Below are positions 16,616 through 23,951 of a DNA stretch of 64,000 bases, one piece after another. Below the pieces are notes generated by a model that had not been told where the DNA came from, made no database searches, and saw only the letters and a program-made list of their open reading frames with translations. Source of the DNA: a virus; IMG/VR virus record IMGVR_UViG_3300025117_000049, positions 1-64,000 of that record. One strand, 5' to 3'. Position numbers and translations under genes: made by a program. Numbering within the stretch: position 1 is the stretch's first letter; each line of letters opens with the position of its first letter.

Positions 16616-17464
16616 TTATTCATATGCTATCCTTATTTTAGGTTTATAAAACCGACCTTTCGAATCTCTTTGTTTATTTTTTACTAATATTTTAGCATTA
16701 TCACTTCTAACCTTTCTTTCTTCATCACTATATTCCCTGCCATATTGATGGTTTTTCTCTCCTATTTGCGCGTCACTTATCTTCTTGCGAGTTTCTATAG
16801 AGCGTTTCTTTCCTTTATTTGACTTGCTGTTTTTATCTCTTGTTTCTTGCGACGGAGCAGGTCTATTTAGACCGACTATTCTCATTTTTTCAATAGATTC
16901 TGGTTTATGTTTTTTGCCTTTTCTATGTGATGGTCTCCCTTTTAACGCATTACTGATATTTATTAATGTTTCCGGAGAATGCGGTATGCCTTTGTTCCAA
17001 GGACAGTTTCCTAATAAAGAATTGCTTATTCGTTCTCTAACTTCAGGTGTCCTTACTTTACCTTTATTTCCCTTACTAATATTCTTTTTATGTTCGTCTG
17101 TGCAAATATAACCAGATATTCCTTCGCCGCCATTAGTGAGGTTAGTTAAACAGCCAGTATTATTATCTCTCCTTCCATAAGCATTTATAGCGTCCTGTTC
17201 TATTTCAAATGCTTCTTGTTCGGTAAGGTCTTTAAAGGCTATATCTTCTTCAAAATCTAACCCTAACCTCCAAAGTTTATGAATGATCCCAATTCTTAAT
17301 GGTTTTCTGCCAGGCTTTCCTGACAATAAAGTAGCTAATCGCCGATGCTCCTTAAATCTTTCATTATGGCCCTTTCCAATATAGAATGGCTGACTTTTCT
17401 CTGGCTCGAATTGATCGGGCTTATCCGGCCTTCTCAAAAAATATACATAAAAATTATTAGCCAT
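16616..17464 (-). CDS. GIY-YIG homing endonuclease with NUMOD3 repeats (copy 2)
   Basis: 282 residues, closely related in layout to copy 1: FYVYFLRRPDK...QPFYIGKG, IEQDAINAYGRR, LTNGGEG, then five or more basic repeats (RTPEVRERISNSLLGN, HSPETLINISNALKG, RSIETRKKISDAQIG). It ends in KPKIRIAYE. The ATG follows the sequence GTAAACAATGGC, the same junction found at copy 1 (GTGAACAATGGT). AT-rich. It separates a 39-codon fragment (17457-17576) from the small membrane protein gene. Confidence 0.9.
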   Translation of the reverse strand: MANNFYVYFLRRPDKPDQFEPEKSQPFYIGKGHNERFKEHRRLATLLSGKPGRKPLRIGIIHKLWRLGLDFEEDIAFKDLTEQEAFEIEQDAINAYGRRDNNTGCLTNLTNGGEGISGYICTDEHKKNISKGNKGKVRTPEVRERISNSLLGNCPWNKGIPHSPETLINISNALKGRPSHRKGKKHKPESIEKMRIVGLNRPAPSQETRDKNSKSNKGKKRSIETRKKISDAQIGEKNHQYGREYSDEERKVRSDNAKILVKNKQRDSKGRFYKPKIRIAYE

Positions 17465-17576
17465 TGTTTACGATTCTGGCCTTGGCGAAGTCAGACTCGG
17501 GATTGTCCCGAGCCAGTTTGGCGGCCAGGTCCAAGACCTCCTGCGGGGCATCCAGGTATTCTTGGTCAGCGCTCAC
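17457..17576 (-). pseudogene. 5' fragment of a gene interrupted by homing endonuclease copy 2
   Basis: A GC-rich frame beginning with GTG in a GTGA overlap with the upstream stop (VSADQEYLDAPQEVLDL ... ESDFAKARI) that changes into endonuclease-like sequence VNNG and stops. The regular overlap start shows that a real gene began here. Its remainder is either lost or continues after the endonuclease in the frame that leads into the small membrane protein. The product is too short to name. Confidence 0.5.
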
Positions 17577-17830
17577 TCGATTATCCTCCCGCTGATCCCA
17601 CGCACATCCACGTCGGTGTAGACCTTGGCGGAGCCGATCACATATTGCTTCAGCTGATCTTCCATGCAAGTGATTTCCACGTAACCAGGTTCGATAGAGC
17701 GCACCAGCAGTCCGGTTTCCTGGGTGAACTCGTGAACTAGCGGCACGATCTTGGCAGCCAATTCAGTCTTTTTGAGCAGGATCATCTGATCCAGCGTGGC
17801 CAGTTTTTCAACCAGCTTTTGTTCCGGCAT
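17573..17830 (-). CDS. Unknown 85-residue protein
   Basis: MPEQKLVEKLATLDQMILLK... has a helical N-terminal half and a strand-rich C-terminal half (GYVEITCMEDQLKQYVIGSA). GGAGGTTAACC precedes the ATG, which lies inside the end of the upstream membrane protein gene (23-base overlap). No family recognised. Confidence 0.65.
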   Translation of the reverse strand: MPEQKLVEKLATLDQMILLKKTELAAKIVPLVHEFTQETGLLVRSIEPGYVEITCMEDQLKQYVIGSAKVYTDVDVRGISGRIIE

Positions 17831-18095
17831 GGTTAACCTCCAGTCTCACAAAATATATCATCTGGGCAACCCAGATGCAGTTGGCAGTCACTATTGATAG
17901 GCCGCCATAAAAAGATAACCATTGATTCAGATTTGGATAATAAAACAAATTCCACAATCCCCAGACAGCGAAGAATCCTGTGGTCAGAAAACTGACGCCT
18001 CGTACCATTCTTTGTTTATGAAGCAGGACGATACTCCGCCAGATGAACAAAGAGCCTGCAAACTCAAATATGCCATTGATGAGGTCTGGAGTCAT
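17808..18095 (-). CDS. Small integral membrane protein
   Basis: 95 residues with about three hydrophobic stretches (INGIFEFAGSLFIWRSIVLL, FLTTGFFAVWGLWNLFYY, LSIVTANCIWVAQMIYFV). The ATG overlaps the previous stop. It lies next to a second, HD-like gene; the pair resembles phage membrane or lysis-associated genes only by size, so no function is claimed. Confidence 0.65.
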   Translation of the reverse strand: MTPDLINGIFEFAGSLFIWRSIVLLHKQRMVRGVSFLTTGFFAVWGLWNLFYYPNLNQWLSFYGGLSIVTANCIWVAQMIYFVRLEVNHAGTKAG

Positions 18096-18595
18096 TTATC
18101 TTTCATTTCGTCTAAATATAATTGGTGTCCACCAAAATGATTGTTGCCGCCGCTTGCCAGGTCATCCCGGAGATTCTTGGCAATGATCACCCGCCATTGG
18201 TGCGGATGTGATACCTGAAATTTCTCTAACCGGTAGTTGAGCCAGAGCCACCAGAGCGGAGCCACCAGCCAACTGGCCTTGTCTGCGTACCAGAGGTCAG
18301 AGCGAACCCATCCTTGTTCTGAAGATTCTGGGGTATGACCAGCCACGAACGCAGAACCTTTATCACCAAAAAGTTTCTTAGCGATGACGGCCCCGAGCAT
18401 CCAGTGACCATATTTAGCATTATTGTTAGATAGATACTGACGGCCAGCAACGCCCCAGTCATGGACAACGATGCAGATGATCTGCCATGGCTTCGGCCAA
18501 TGGCCGAACCACCAACGCCAGGCCTTGATAACCATGAGCGGGTGCATAATGAATGAGTGGCAGCCAATCAGCAGTGAGCGGGTTCCTTCAGTCAC
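18092..18595 (-). CDS. Unknown protein with HD-phosphohydrolase-like histidine pattern
   Basis: 167 residues beginning at a GTG that overlaps the stop of the upstream gene. The spaced residues HSFIMHPLM, IVVHDWG (His 45, Asp 46), YGHWMLGA, VAGHTPE and DLWYADKASW follow the H...HD...H...H...D order of HD hydrolases, but spacing is not standard. Tryptophan is very frequent. Call is tentative; an unrelated metal hydrolase is equally possible. Confidence 0.5.
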   Translation of the reverse strand: MTEGTRSLLIGCHSFIMHPLMVIKAWRWWFGHWPKPWQIICIVVHDWGVAGRQYLSNNNAKYGHWMLGAVIAKKLFGDKGSAFVAGHTPESSEQGWVRSDLWYADKASWLVAPLWWLWLNYRLEKFQVSHPHQWRVIIAKNLRDDLASGGNNHFGGHQLYLDEMKDK

Positions 18596-18797
18596 AATCC
18601 CATCTCCACATCCCTATCTCCCTGGCCAACTCATCATCGTTGTTAGCCAGCTGCCGCTTGTGTATAGGCCGGTCCATGGCCTCATCCATGATGTTCTCGG
18701 CCCCAGCCCGCTCCCGTTCCTTCTTGTACTGCTTGGGAAAGAAATGTGCCCGCATCTCCCCAAATGACCTGAACACTTTTTGTTCACCACTGGGCAT
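18588..18797 (-). CDS. Unknown 69-residue charged protein
   Basis: MPSGEQKVFRSFGEMRAHFF... with many Arg, Lys, Glu. The start at 18797 is set by AGGAGGGAAGCC just upstream; longer frames reaching 19007 run inside the replication gene. A GGCTATAATA-like element 20 bases upstream (18817) could drive it, although it lies in the preceding coding region. Confidence 0.6.
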   Translation of the reverse strand: MPSGEQKVFRSFGEMRAHFFPKQYKKERERAGAENIMDEAMDRPIHKRQLANNDDELAREIGMWRWDCD

Positions 18798-20604
18798 GGC
18801 TTCCCTCCTGCTTTTTATTATAGGCCGGCGGGCGGCAACCGGTCCTGGCATCCCGGAACCCGGACTCGGCCAGGAAGGACTTAACGGGCTCGCCATCCGA
18901 CCTGAACCATCCAGGATAGATATTAACATCCTGATTCTCAAAGTGTTCCGCCAGGCTGTTGAAGAACTTGGGCCAGTCACCATAGAACAGATCACCTTCA
19001 TATCCAACTGGTCGCCTGACCCTGAATTCCTCCAGGTATTTCTTCTTAAGCGCCCGGACAGTCCAGGCCAGCCGACCTTCCTGATCCTTAGCCAGATTGA
19101 TCGGCATCAGCCCCAGCGCCCGTTCATACTGGTTTTTGTATTCGTTAAGGTCTGGAGGAAATTCCTCTCGGGGCCGCTGAGGCGGGGCGAACCATAGGTG
19201 AACCAACCAAGAGTAGTTGTTGTTAGTCCGCATAGCCCAAGCTAACTCGACCTTCTCTCCCTTGCCTTTAAACTCGGCCGATTGCATATTGTTCAGCCGA
19301 GTGTAAAGCTCGTGGCGCTCAGACTCGGAAAATTTGATGGAAAGAAAATTCCTTGTGATGTATTCCTTTGAAAGCGGGTAATTGAGCTGGCCCGGTTTCT
19401 TCCCGACCATAACCGATAAGATAGCTTTTATCTCATCAGGCCTCAATCCATTTACAGGGCTAATGGCCAATGCTCGGATCATCCCCAGGGCGTTATCGTA
19501 TATCCAGGTTCCAGGCTTAGAGATGTTGATAAAAGGACATTCTTTTTTAATCCAATCGATGTCGGCCAGATATCTGGCGTCATAGCGACCATCATTTGTC
19601 GGCTTGAATTGTCTGATTTTGCGCTTGGGTTTGAATTCACGATGGGCAGACCTGGAAGCTGTGCCTACAGTCTTTATTTTGTTCTGCCGGTATGCTTCCC
19701 ATCTGGCGTGTTCCTCGGGGGTATCATCATAGGGGACTTTGGCCATATTATTGTTTTCCTTTAAGGAGGGGTTTTGTTCACTCTCTTTATAGGGGAGGTT
19801 TTGATTATTTTGGTTTTGTAAAGAGGGGGTATTTTGAAAAACTCCTTGGCCACGAACAGAATGTTCGCTTGATTGACTTAGTTTATTATAAAGTAATAAA
19901 CTAAAGTCAATATCTATACCTAATATATACCTATATTTAGTTTTATTAAGGGTTGGAAATAGTTTTATTAAGGGTTCGGGCAATGCATTGATGAATTTGA
20001 CCAGCTCTTTTCCTTCTAATTTAACCAGAGCCCCCTTATGTTTGATAAGGTCTAGATGATGGGTCTTGATGCTGATTTTAGATACTCCTAACCTTCTTGC
20101 CATGGTTTCTGTTTTCATTTTTTGGAAGGCCAGGCGGGCGGCAAGCACGATTTTCTGGGGGGTAGTGAGGTTGAGCAGGAATATAGTCGGATTCACAAAT
20201 AACTGCCCTTTTTTGTTTTGTTGGCAGCTTCTGCATATTGCTATGGCGGTTTTGTCTACTTGAATAGCCCTATTGCTACCTTGCCTGTTTGATATGGAAA
20301 TAAGTTTATCGGCCTCTAATTGATTGAGAATCCTGATGGGAGTATTTGGCTGGGCTTTATCTTTGGCCTTTTTACCCCTTACAGGTCTTGGACCGCGCTT
20401 AGCTTCTATTTCACGGTCACTCAGCCTTGATATACCTTGCTGGTCAGATGTCCAGGCCAGGATAGTCAGTAATACCCGAGCCTCTATGGTTGGACCGAAT
20501 CTCTTCTTGTTACAGAGGATAGCCCATGGGATCGTTATGAATGTGTCTTTTTGGAATTGCCTTGAGCTTGATTGTTGGTCGTACAGCCCTCTGTTTTGCG
20601 GCAT
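18784..20604 (-). CDS. Primosome/replication-initiation-like protein with helix-turn-helix N-terminal region
   Basis: About 606 residues from the ATG at 20604. The N-terminal part (ITIPWAILCNKKRFGPTIEA, ISRLSDREIEAKRG) resembles winged-helix replication initiators. A CRSCQQ element and a second HTH-like block (MARRLGVSKISIKTHHLDLI) follow. After a low-complexity Asn/Gln hinge near 19790 comes a second half with conserved-looking aromatic blocks (AWAMRTNNNYSWLVHLWFAPP). The frame is open up to an ATG at 20835 with GAGGAG upstream, but that would overlap the neighbouring gene by 300 bases. The exact start is therefore uncertain. Confidence 0.6.
   Translation of the reverse strand: MPQNRGLYDQQSSSRQFQKDTFITIPWAILCNKKRFGPTIEARVLLTILAWTSDQQGISRLSDREIEAKRGPRPVRGKKAKDKAQPNTPIRILNQLEADKLISISNRQGSNRAIQVDKTAIAICRSCQQNKKGQLFVNPTIFLLNLTTPQKIVLAARLAFQKMKTETMARRLGVSKISIKTHHLDLIKHKGALVKLEGKELVKFINALPEPLIKLFPTLNKTKYRYILGIDIDFSLLLYNKLSQSSEHSVRGQGVFQNTPSLQNQNNQNLPYKESEQNPSLKENNNMAKVPYDDTPEEHARWEAYRQNKIKTVGTASRSAHREFKPKRKIRQFKPTNDGRYDARYLADIDWIKKECPFINISKPGTWIYDNALGMIRALAISPVNGLRPDEIKAILSVMVGKKPGQLNYPLSKEYITRNFLSIKFSESERHELYTRLNNMQSAEFKGKGEKVELAWAMRTNNNYSWLVHLWFAPPQRPREEFPPDLNEYKNQYERALGLMPINLAKDQEGRLAWTVRALKKKYLEEFRVRRPVGYEGDLFYGDWPKFFNSLAEHFENQDVNIYPGWFRSDGEPVKSFLAESGFRDARTGCRPPAYNKKQEGSHAQW
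18817..18822 (-). promoter_or_regulatory. GGCCTATAATA -10-like element inside the replication gene
   Basis: Minus strand reads CGCCGGCCTATAATAAAAAGCAGGAGG directly in front of the 69-residue gene. TATAAT is perfect but there is no -35 box, and it lies in coding sequence. Confidence 0.3.
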
Positions 20605-21125
20605 CCACCTGTAGTCTTTTTTTGCGCCTGGAGATTCGATGAGGTCGTTTCTGGGCTTGATCTTGAAGGCAGGCGGGGTGGCGGCTTCAGCTTGGAACTG
20701 TAAGGAAACATCTCTCCTTGTATGCCCCGCTTGATTTGGTTCTGGCTCATTCCCACATAGAACGGATCGGCCTTCAGCCTTTTCTTCAATTCCTTGATCT
20801 TGGACTTGGGAATCCATGGCAATAGTCCTGTCCATGAAACAGTCTCCTCGTCAACATAGCCAAGCCTGATTAGCCGGTTATATGAGCTGTCAATATGTTG
20901 TTTGATGAAAGGGGTATCTGGGAGTTCGAATTGCTTCAGAACATATTGCATATCAAATGGGAGCTCTTCTTGATCATAGGGGTCGTGCTTGATGAATAAA
21001 GTCAATAACCCCTTGTCAATATAGGAGAGGCCACAGTTTGCTTCTGGGAGTTCACGCAGCCAAAAAGGAGTGGTGAGATGGTTTTTAAAGTCAAGGTTGA
21101 TTGGAAATTGCAGGATTTTTGCCAT
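20535..21125 (-). CDS. Replication-module protein with winged-helix-like region
   Basis: 196 residues from ATG at 21125 (MAKILQFPINLDFKNH). The first 150 residues look like a helical replication initiator or helicase-loader-type protein (YIDKGLLTLFIKHDPYDQEE, SSYNRLIRLGYVDEETVSWTG); the tail is Ser/Thr/Gln-rich and may be unstructured. It is the first gene after promoter D at 21247-21276 and has a long leader containing a strong hairpin. Its 3' end overlaps the next gene. Function inferred only from position and style. Confidence 0.55.
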   Translation of the reverse strand: MAKILQFPINLDFKNHLTTPFWLRELPEANCGLSYIDKGLLTLFIKHDPYDQEELPFDMQYVLKQFELPDTPFIKQHIDSSYNRLIRLGYVDEETVSWTGLLPWIPKSKIKELKKRLKADPFYVGMSQNQIKRGIQGEMFPYSSKLKPPPRLPSRSSPETTSSNLQAQKKTTGGCRKTEGCTTNNQAQGNSKKTHS

Positions 21126-21178
21126 TGGTAATATCCATCCAACCACCTTTGCTTTCCATCCTCCTCGGCGAAGAGGTT

Positions 21179-21208
21179 GTTGAAGGGGGCTTCGCCACCC
21201 CCTTCAAC
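21179..21208 (-). promoter_or_regulatory. Perfect 11-bp hairpin in the leader of the 20535-21125 gene
   Basis: Arms GTTGAAGGGGG and CCCCCTTCAAC (21179-21189 and 21198-21208) with an 8-base loop. No T-run follows on either strand, so it is not a classical terminator. It lies between promoter D and the start codon and could act on translation or as a protein-binding operator. Confidence 0.45.
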
Positions 21209-21246
21209 GATGGATGGACTTAGCGAAACTTCGGTGGGTTATTATT

Positions 21247-21276
21247 ATTATAAATATTTCGGCCCCAAACCCCTAA
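21247..21276 (-). promoter_or_regulatory. Promoter D of the TTAGGG-18-TATAAT family
   Basis: Minus strand reads TTAGGG (21271-21276), 18 bases (GTTTGGGGCCGAAATATT), TATAAT (21247-21252). The same arrangement with 18-base spacing occurs at 33711, 39604 and 46721. It points at the replication genes 21125 to 18588. Confidence 0.65.
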
Positions 21277-21293
21277 TTTATTTTTTAGGGGTT
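21268..21293. terminator. Inverted repeat after the lipoprotein gene
   Basis: AACCCCTAA and TTAGGGGTT (21268-21276, 21285-21293) form a 9-bp hairpin with an 8-base loop immediately after the lipoprotein stop codon. One arm is the -35-like part of promoter D. It might end the upstream transcript, but the following bases are not a clean T-run. Confidence 0.35.
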
Positions 21294-21841
21294 CACTTGT
21301 AATATTTGATAGTGGTCATATACCCACCTCCACCGGTCGGAATGGAATTTACAATGGTCTTGCCCGGCCGATAGCCATAACCCCGGTATCCATAATACGG
21401 CCTGGAGGCAGCCGCCCCGGCAATGGCCCCGGCCCCAGCCACTCCGACTGCAAGGGTTCCAATGGGCATCATCCTCTCGGACATCTCAGACTGGACTTTG
21501 ATGTCGTATAATATGCCTTTGCTGTCGAACCATAGGTCTACGACCCTGATAACTGATGTCTGGCGGCCGGCCGCTATGTCAACAATGGGAATAAAGGCGG
21601 CGGCATTGACGCTGGTCTCGGCTCCCATATATCGCCAGGCCTCGCAGGTGATGTCGCCATTGGCCAGGAGTTGGGGCATTTCGCTTTCCTTGGGTTCTCC
21701 GAGCAAGGCCCTGGCCGCATCCTTGGTGGTCACCCCGATCTGGAGCGAGCTCATAAAATTGGAGTTCATGATGGTCTTGTTGCCAGTGGTAGAGCAGCCC
21801 ATCATCATTAAGGCAATCACAATCAAAATTACAGTCTTCAT
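21293..21841 (-). CDS. Lipoprotein with an SmpA/OmlA-like segment
   Basis: 182 residues. The N-terminus is a lipoprotein signal peptide with lipobox MMGCSTT, so the mature protein should be anchored to a membrane by Cys16. The segment SSLQIGVTTKDAARALLGEP resembles the start of SmpA/OmlA and BamE-like domains. The C-terminus is Gly/Tyr-rich (PYYGYRGYGYRPG). Phage lipoproteins often block superinfection or sit in the host envelope; that is inference. GGAGG precedes the ATG, and a tRNA gene lies directly upstream. Confidence 0.75.
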   Translation of the reverse strand: MKTVILIVIALMMMGCSTTGNKTIMNSNFMSSLQIGVTTKDAARALLGEPKESEMPQLLANGDITCEAWRYMGAETSVNAAAFIPIVDIAAGRQTSVIRVVDLWFDSKGILYDIKVQSEMSERMMPIGTLAVGVAGAGAIAGAAASRPYYGYRGYGYRPGKTIVNSIPTGGGGYMTTIKYYK

Positions 21842-21865
21842 TTTTTCTTGCCTCCTTAGTTTTGG

Positions 21866-21941
21866 TGGTGCGGGTGGTGGGACTCGAACCCACGGCTTCG
21901 TGCTCCCAGGGCACGCACTCTACCAACTGAGCTACACCCAC
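21866..21941 (-). tRNA. tRNA-Pro (anticodon UGG), encoded CCA
   Basis: A 76-base cloverleaf: acceptor GTGGGTG pairs with CACCCGC, D-arm GCTC-GAGT, anticodon stem CGTGC/GCACG, T-arm GTGGG-TTCGAGT-CCCAC, and ACCA at the 3' end in the genome. The anticodon loop reads CCTGGGA, so positions 34-36 are UGG with G37, as in proline tRNAs. Position 33 is C rather than the near-universal U. The body otherwise looks like a GTGGGTG-type (His-like) tRNA. It sits between a lipoprotein gene and an HTH gene. Confidence 0.85.
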
Positions 21942-21949
21942 GGGTTAAC

Positions 21950-22183
21950 TCATCCCCTCATTATGGGTTGGCCCCGGCCCTTGAGGAACTCCCTGAGCAG
22001 GGTGGGGCTGATACGGAACTCACCTCCGACCTTGACCCCCAGCGGGTAGCCGTCCACCTCATACCGTTTGCCCCAAGTGACTAGAGTAGTGTCTTGGCAA
22101 CGACACTTTTCCCGCAGGTCCGGGTGTTCGGCCATCAGGTCCGTCAGGCTGATATAATCTTCCGGTTGGTTATTGTTGGTCAT
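21950..22183 (-). CDS. Excisionase/MerR-like helix-turn-helix protein
   Basis: 77 residues from ATG 22183 with GGAGGCAGAGCT upstream. ISLTDLMAEHPDL, VTWGKRYEVDGYPLGVKVGG and FRISPTLLREFLKGRG follow the pattern of small winged-helix DNA-binding proteins of the excisionase type. Two cysteines (CRC) are extra. It overlaps the preceding gene. It may regulate or take part in recombination; no integrase is present in the window. Confidence 0.6.
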   Translation of the reverse strand: MTNNNQPEDYISLTDLMAEHPDLREKCRCQDTTLVTWGKRYEVDGYPLGVKVGGEFRISPTLLREFLKGRGQPIMRG

Positions 22184-22404
22184 AGCTCTGCCTCCAAACA
22201 TGCTGGGCACCGTTGAAGCCAACTATCGGTTTGATCTAAGTCTGTCAGCGAACCAGGATCTTTTCGGCCTGGGTTTTTTGTTGGAAATAACATACATACT
22301 GGAATTGTCCCCATCCTTCGCGAGCCCAAGAACTGACAAAACTTTCCTGGTTCGCTGGCACAAGTAGTTTCTCCGCAATTAATATTGATTTTTAAGGTTT
22401 TCAT
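22180..22404 (-). CDS. Small cysteine-containing protein
   Basis: 74 residues: MKTLKININCGETTCASEPG, CQFL, then CPAC close to the end. Five cysteines in CxxxxC/CxxC-like spacing suggest metal binding. It begins just after the primase stop and ends four bases into the HTH gene. Function unknown. Confidence 0.6.
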   Translation of the reverse strand: MKTLKININCGETTCASEPGKFCQFLGSRRMGTIPVCMLFPTKNPGRKDPGSLTDLDQTDSWLQRCPACLEAEL

Positions 22405-22405
22405 C

Positions 22406-23314
22406 CTACCCTCCTAATAACTCCTGTTTTAATTTTTGCGCCTCATCTTGCTCCATGTCCCCTGGGTCGCCTCCGTCCAGCAGGATGTTCTCTGCCTGTA
22501 CTCCCATGCCGGATAGCGCTCGACAGAGCTTCCTGGCCAATGCCTGGGCCTGGGCCTCGCCATCATAGACGAAGAACACCTGGGAATACTCGGCTAACAG
22601 CCGCACCTGGGCAAGCCTGACCTTGGTTCCGAAGGTGGCGCAGCAGCCGTCTCCCAGGCGCCAGACGTCGGTTATCCCCTCAACCACCATGATGCTCCGG
22701 CCCCGGCAGTTGTCCAGGTTGTATAGAATGCTCTTGTGTTGTATTTCTTCCTTGTCTGGCCCGGCGGAAATGTACCTGAGCTCGGCCCGGTCCGTTATGT
22801 CCCGGGCCTGCCATGATACCATTCGCCCCCGGTGGAATATCGGTATGACGATCCGGTGGGGCAGATGGCCAGCTGGTCCGGTCCCCAACAGGTTGTACCG
22901 GCGCTCCAGTTCATCTGGGTCGAACCTGCGCCTCCTGAGGTATTCCTTGTGATTGTTTCCCAATTTATGAGTTCCCAGCGGAAGTTGCAGCTTGCCGGGC
23001 TCCCTGGGCTTGGCCATCTGGATGGGCAGTCTGACGTCGGTCGTGTATTGCCGAACCCGCTTACATGCATCCAGATAGCCGATGCCCTCGATGGCCTGGA
23101 TCACGGATTCCAAGCTGTGGTTACCACATTTCCAACAAGTATATTTTGCCCCTGACCAACCTGGCGGGGCGAACTGACCGTGATTTGTGTTGTCTCCGCA
23201 GGCAAGTGGGCAGCGGATGTTTATCCAGCCTAGCGGCGAGCTTCGAACATTCTTACCGCTGGTCCACATCTGGATGAACAGGTCGTTCAGGTATTGGCGG
23301 GCGTCGAAGTGCAT
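22406..23314 (-). CDS. DNA primase (DnaG-type zinc finger plus Toprim)
   Basis: 302 residues. Zinc ligands Cys 35, 39, 60 and 63 (CPLAC ... CWKC) form the template-reading finger. YLRRRRFDPDELERRYNLLG and HRIVIPIFHRGRMVSWQARD are typical of the RNA-polymerase domain. The Toprim motifs are VVEGITD and FVYDGEAQAQALARKL. It should make primers at the fork with the DnaB-like helicase and the polymerase alpha of this phage. It is shorter than bacterial DnaG and lacks the C-terminal helicase-binding domain. Confidence 0.9.
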   Translation of the reverse strand: MHFDARQYLNDLFIQMWTSGKNVRSSPLGWINIRCPLACGDNTNHGQFAPPGWSGAKYTCWKCGNHSLESVIQAIEGIGYLDACKRVRQYTTDVRLPIQMAKPREPGKLQLPLGTHKLGNNHKEYLRRRRFDPDELERRYNLLGTGPAGHLPHRIVIPIFHRGRMVSWQARDITDRAELRYISAGPDKEEIQHKSILYNLDNCRGRSIMVVEGITDVWRLGDGCCATFGTKVRLAQVRLLAEYSQVFFVYDGEAQAQALARKLCRALSGMGVQAENILLDGGDPGDMEQDEAQKLKQELLGG

Positions 23315-23316
23315 AG

Positions 23317-23634
23317 TTAAATGTCTACCCCACCAATCTCCTTTAACTTGACCTCGGCCAATTCCTGTGCCTGGCCGGCCCGGTCTAGCTGGTAGTTGAG
23401 CATGGATATCTGCCTGCGCTTGCGGGCGATGAAATTAACCAAGGCCTCCTTTCTGGTGGGATAGGCGAATCGCTTGCGGGCCGTCTTGCTGACCCAGCGC
23501 TTTTTGGGGTTATTAAACGGATAGGCTTGAAATATCCACCACCCGCAGGGGGTTTCCTTGATGAGGGAGAAGGTTGATTCCCTTAACGCCGGCCCATCTT
23601 CATATTCAATCTGGTCGTAGCGGTAGAAAATCAT
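23317..23634 (-). CDS. Unknown basic phage protein
   Basis: 105 residues from ATG 23634 (MIFYRYDQIEYEDG...). A strand-rich N-terminal half with GWWIFQAYPF is followed by a basic helix (ARKRFAYPTRKEALVNFIAR). Such proteins are common and unnamed in phages. An upstream in-frame start at 23667 lies within the next gene and is less likely. Confidence 0.6.
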   Translation of the reverse strand: MIFYRYDQIEYEDGPALRESTFSLIKETPCGWWIFQAYPFNNPKKRWVSKTARKRFAYPTRKEALVNFIARKRRQISMLNYQLDRAGQAQELAEVKLKEIGGVDI

Positions 23635-23636
23635 GG

Positions 23637-23951
23637 TTAATACCCCTTGCCATGTTTTAGTGGGCACCAGCTTGGAATGGAATATCCGTCGTTTGGCAAT
23701 ACCCGGTTTTCCCAGTTGGCTCCACTCTTTTTGAATATCTCCTTTCCTTCTTTATGTTCGTGTGGGTTTTGGCTGTTGATTTTTTGAAAATCCTGCTTGG
23801 TTAAATAGTGCAGGCCTTTTACCCTGGTGACCATGTCGATGGCATCTGGATGCCCGCAGATCATCTTGGCTCCTCCCGGGGTGAAGGCCCCGGAATGGTC
23901 GATGTGCCGGCATTCATGGCAATTGCCTATGGTCTTGATCCATTTACTCAT
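23637..23951 (-). CDS. Small protein with zinc-finger-like cysteines
   Basis: 104 residues. CHECRHIDHSG, a later CGHPDA and CPLKHG close to the C-terminus provide a possible single zinc site. It overlaps the upstream gene by eight bases. Function unknown. Confidence 0.65.
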   Translation of the reverse strand: MSKWIKTIGNCHECRHIDHSGAFTPGGAKMICGHPDAIDMVTRVKGLHYLTKQDFQKINSQNPHEHKEGKEIFKKSGANWENRVLPNDGYSIPSWCPLKHGKGY

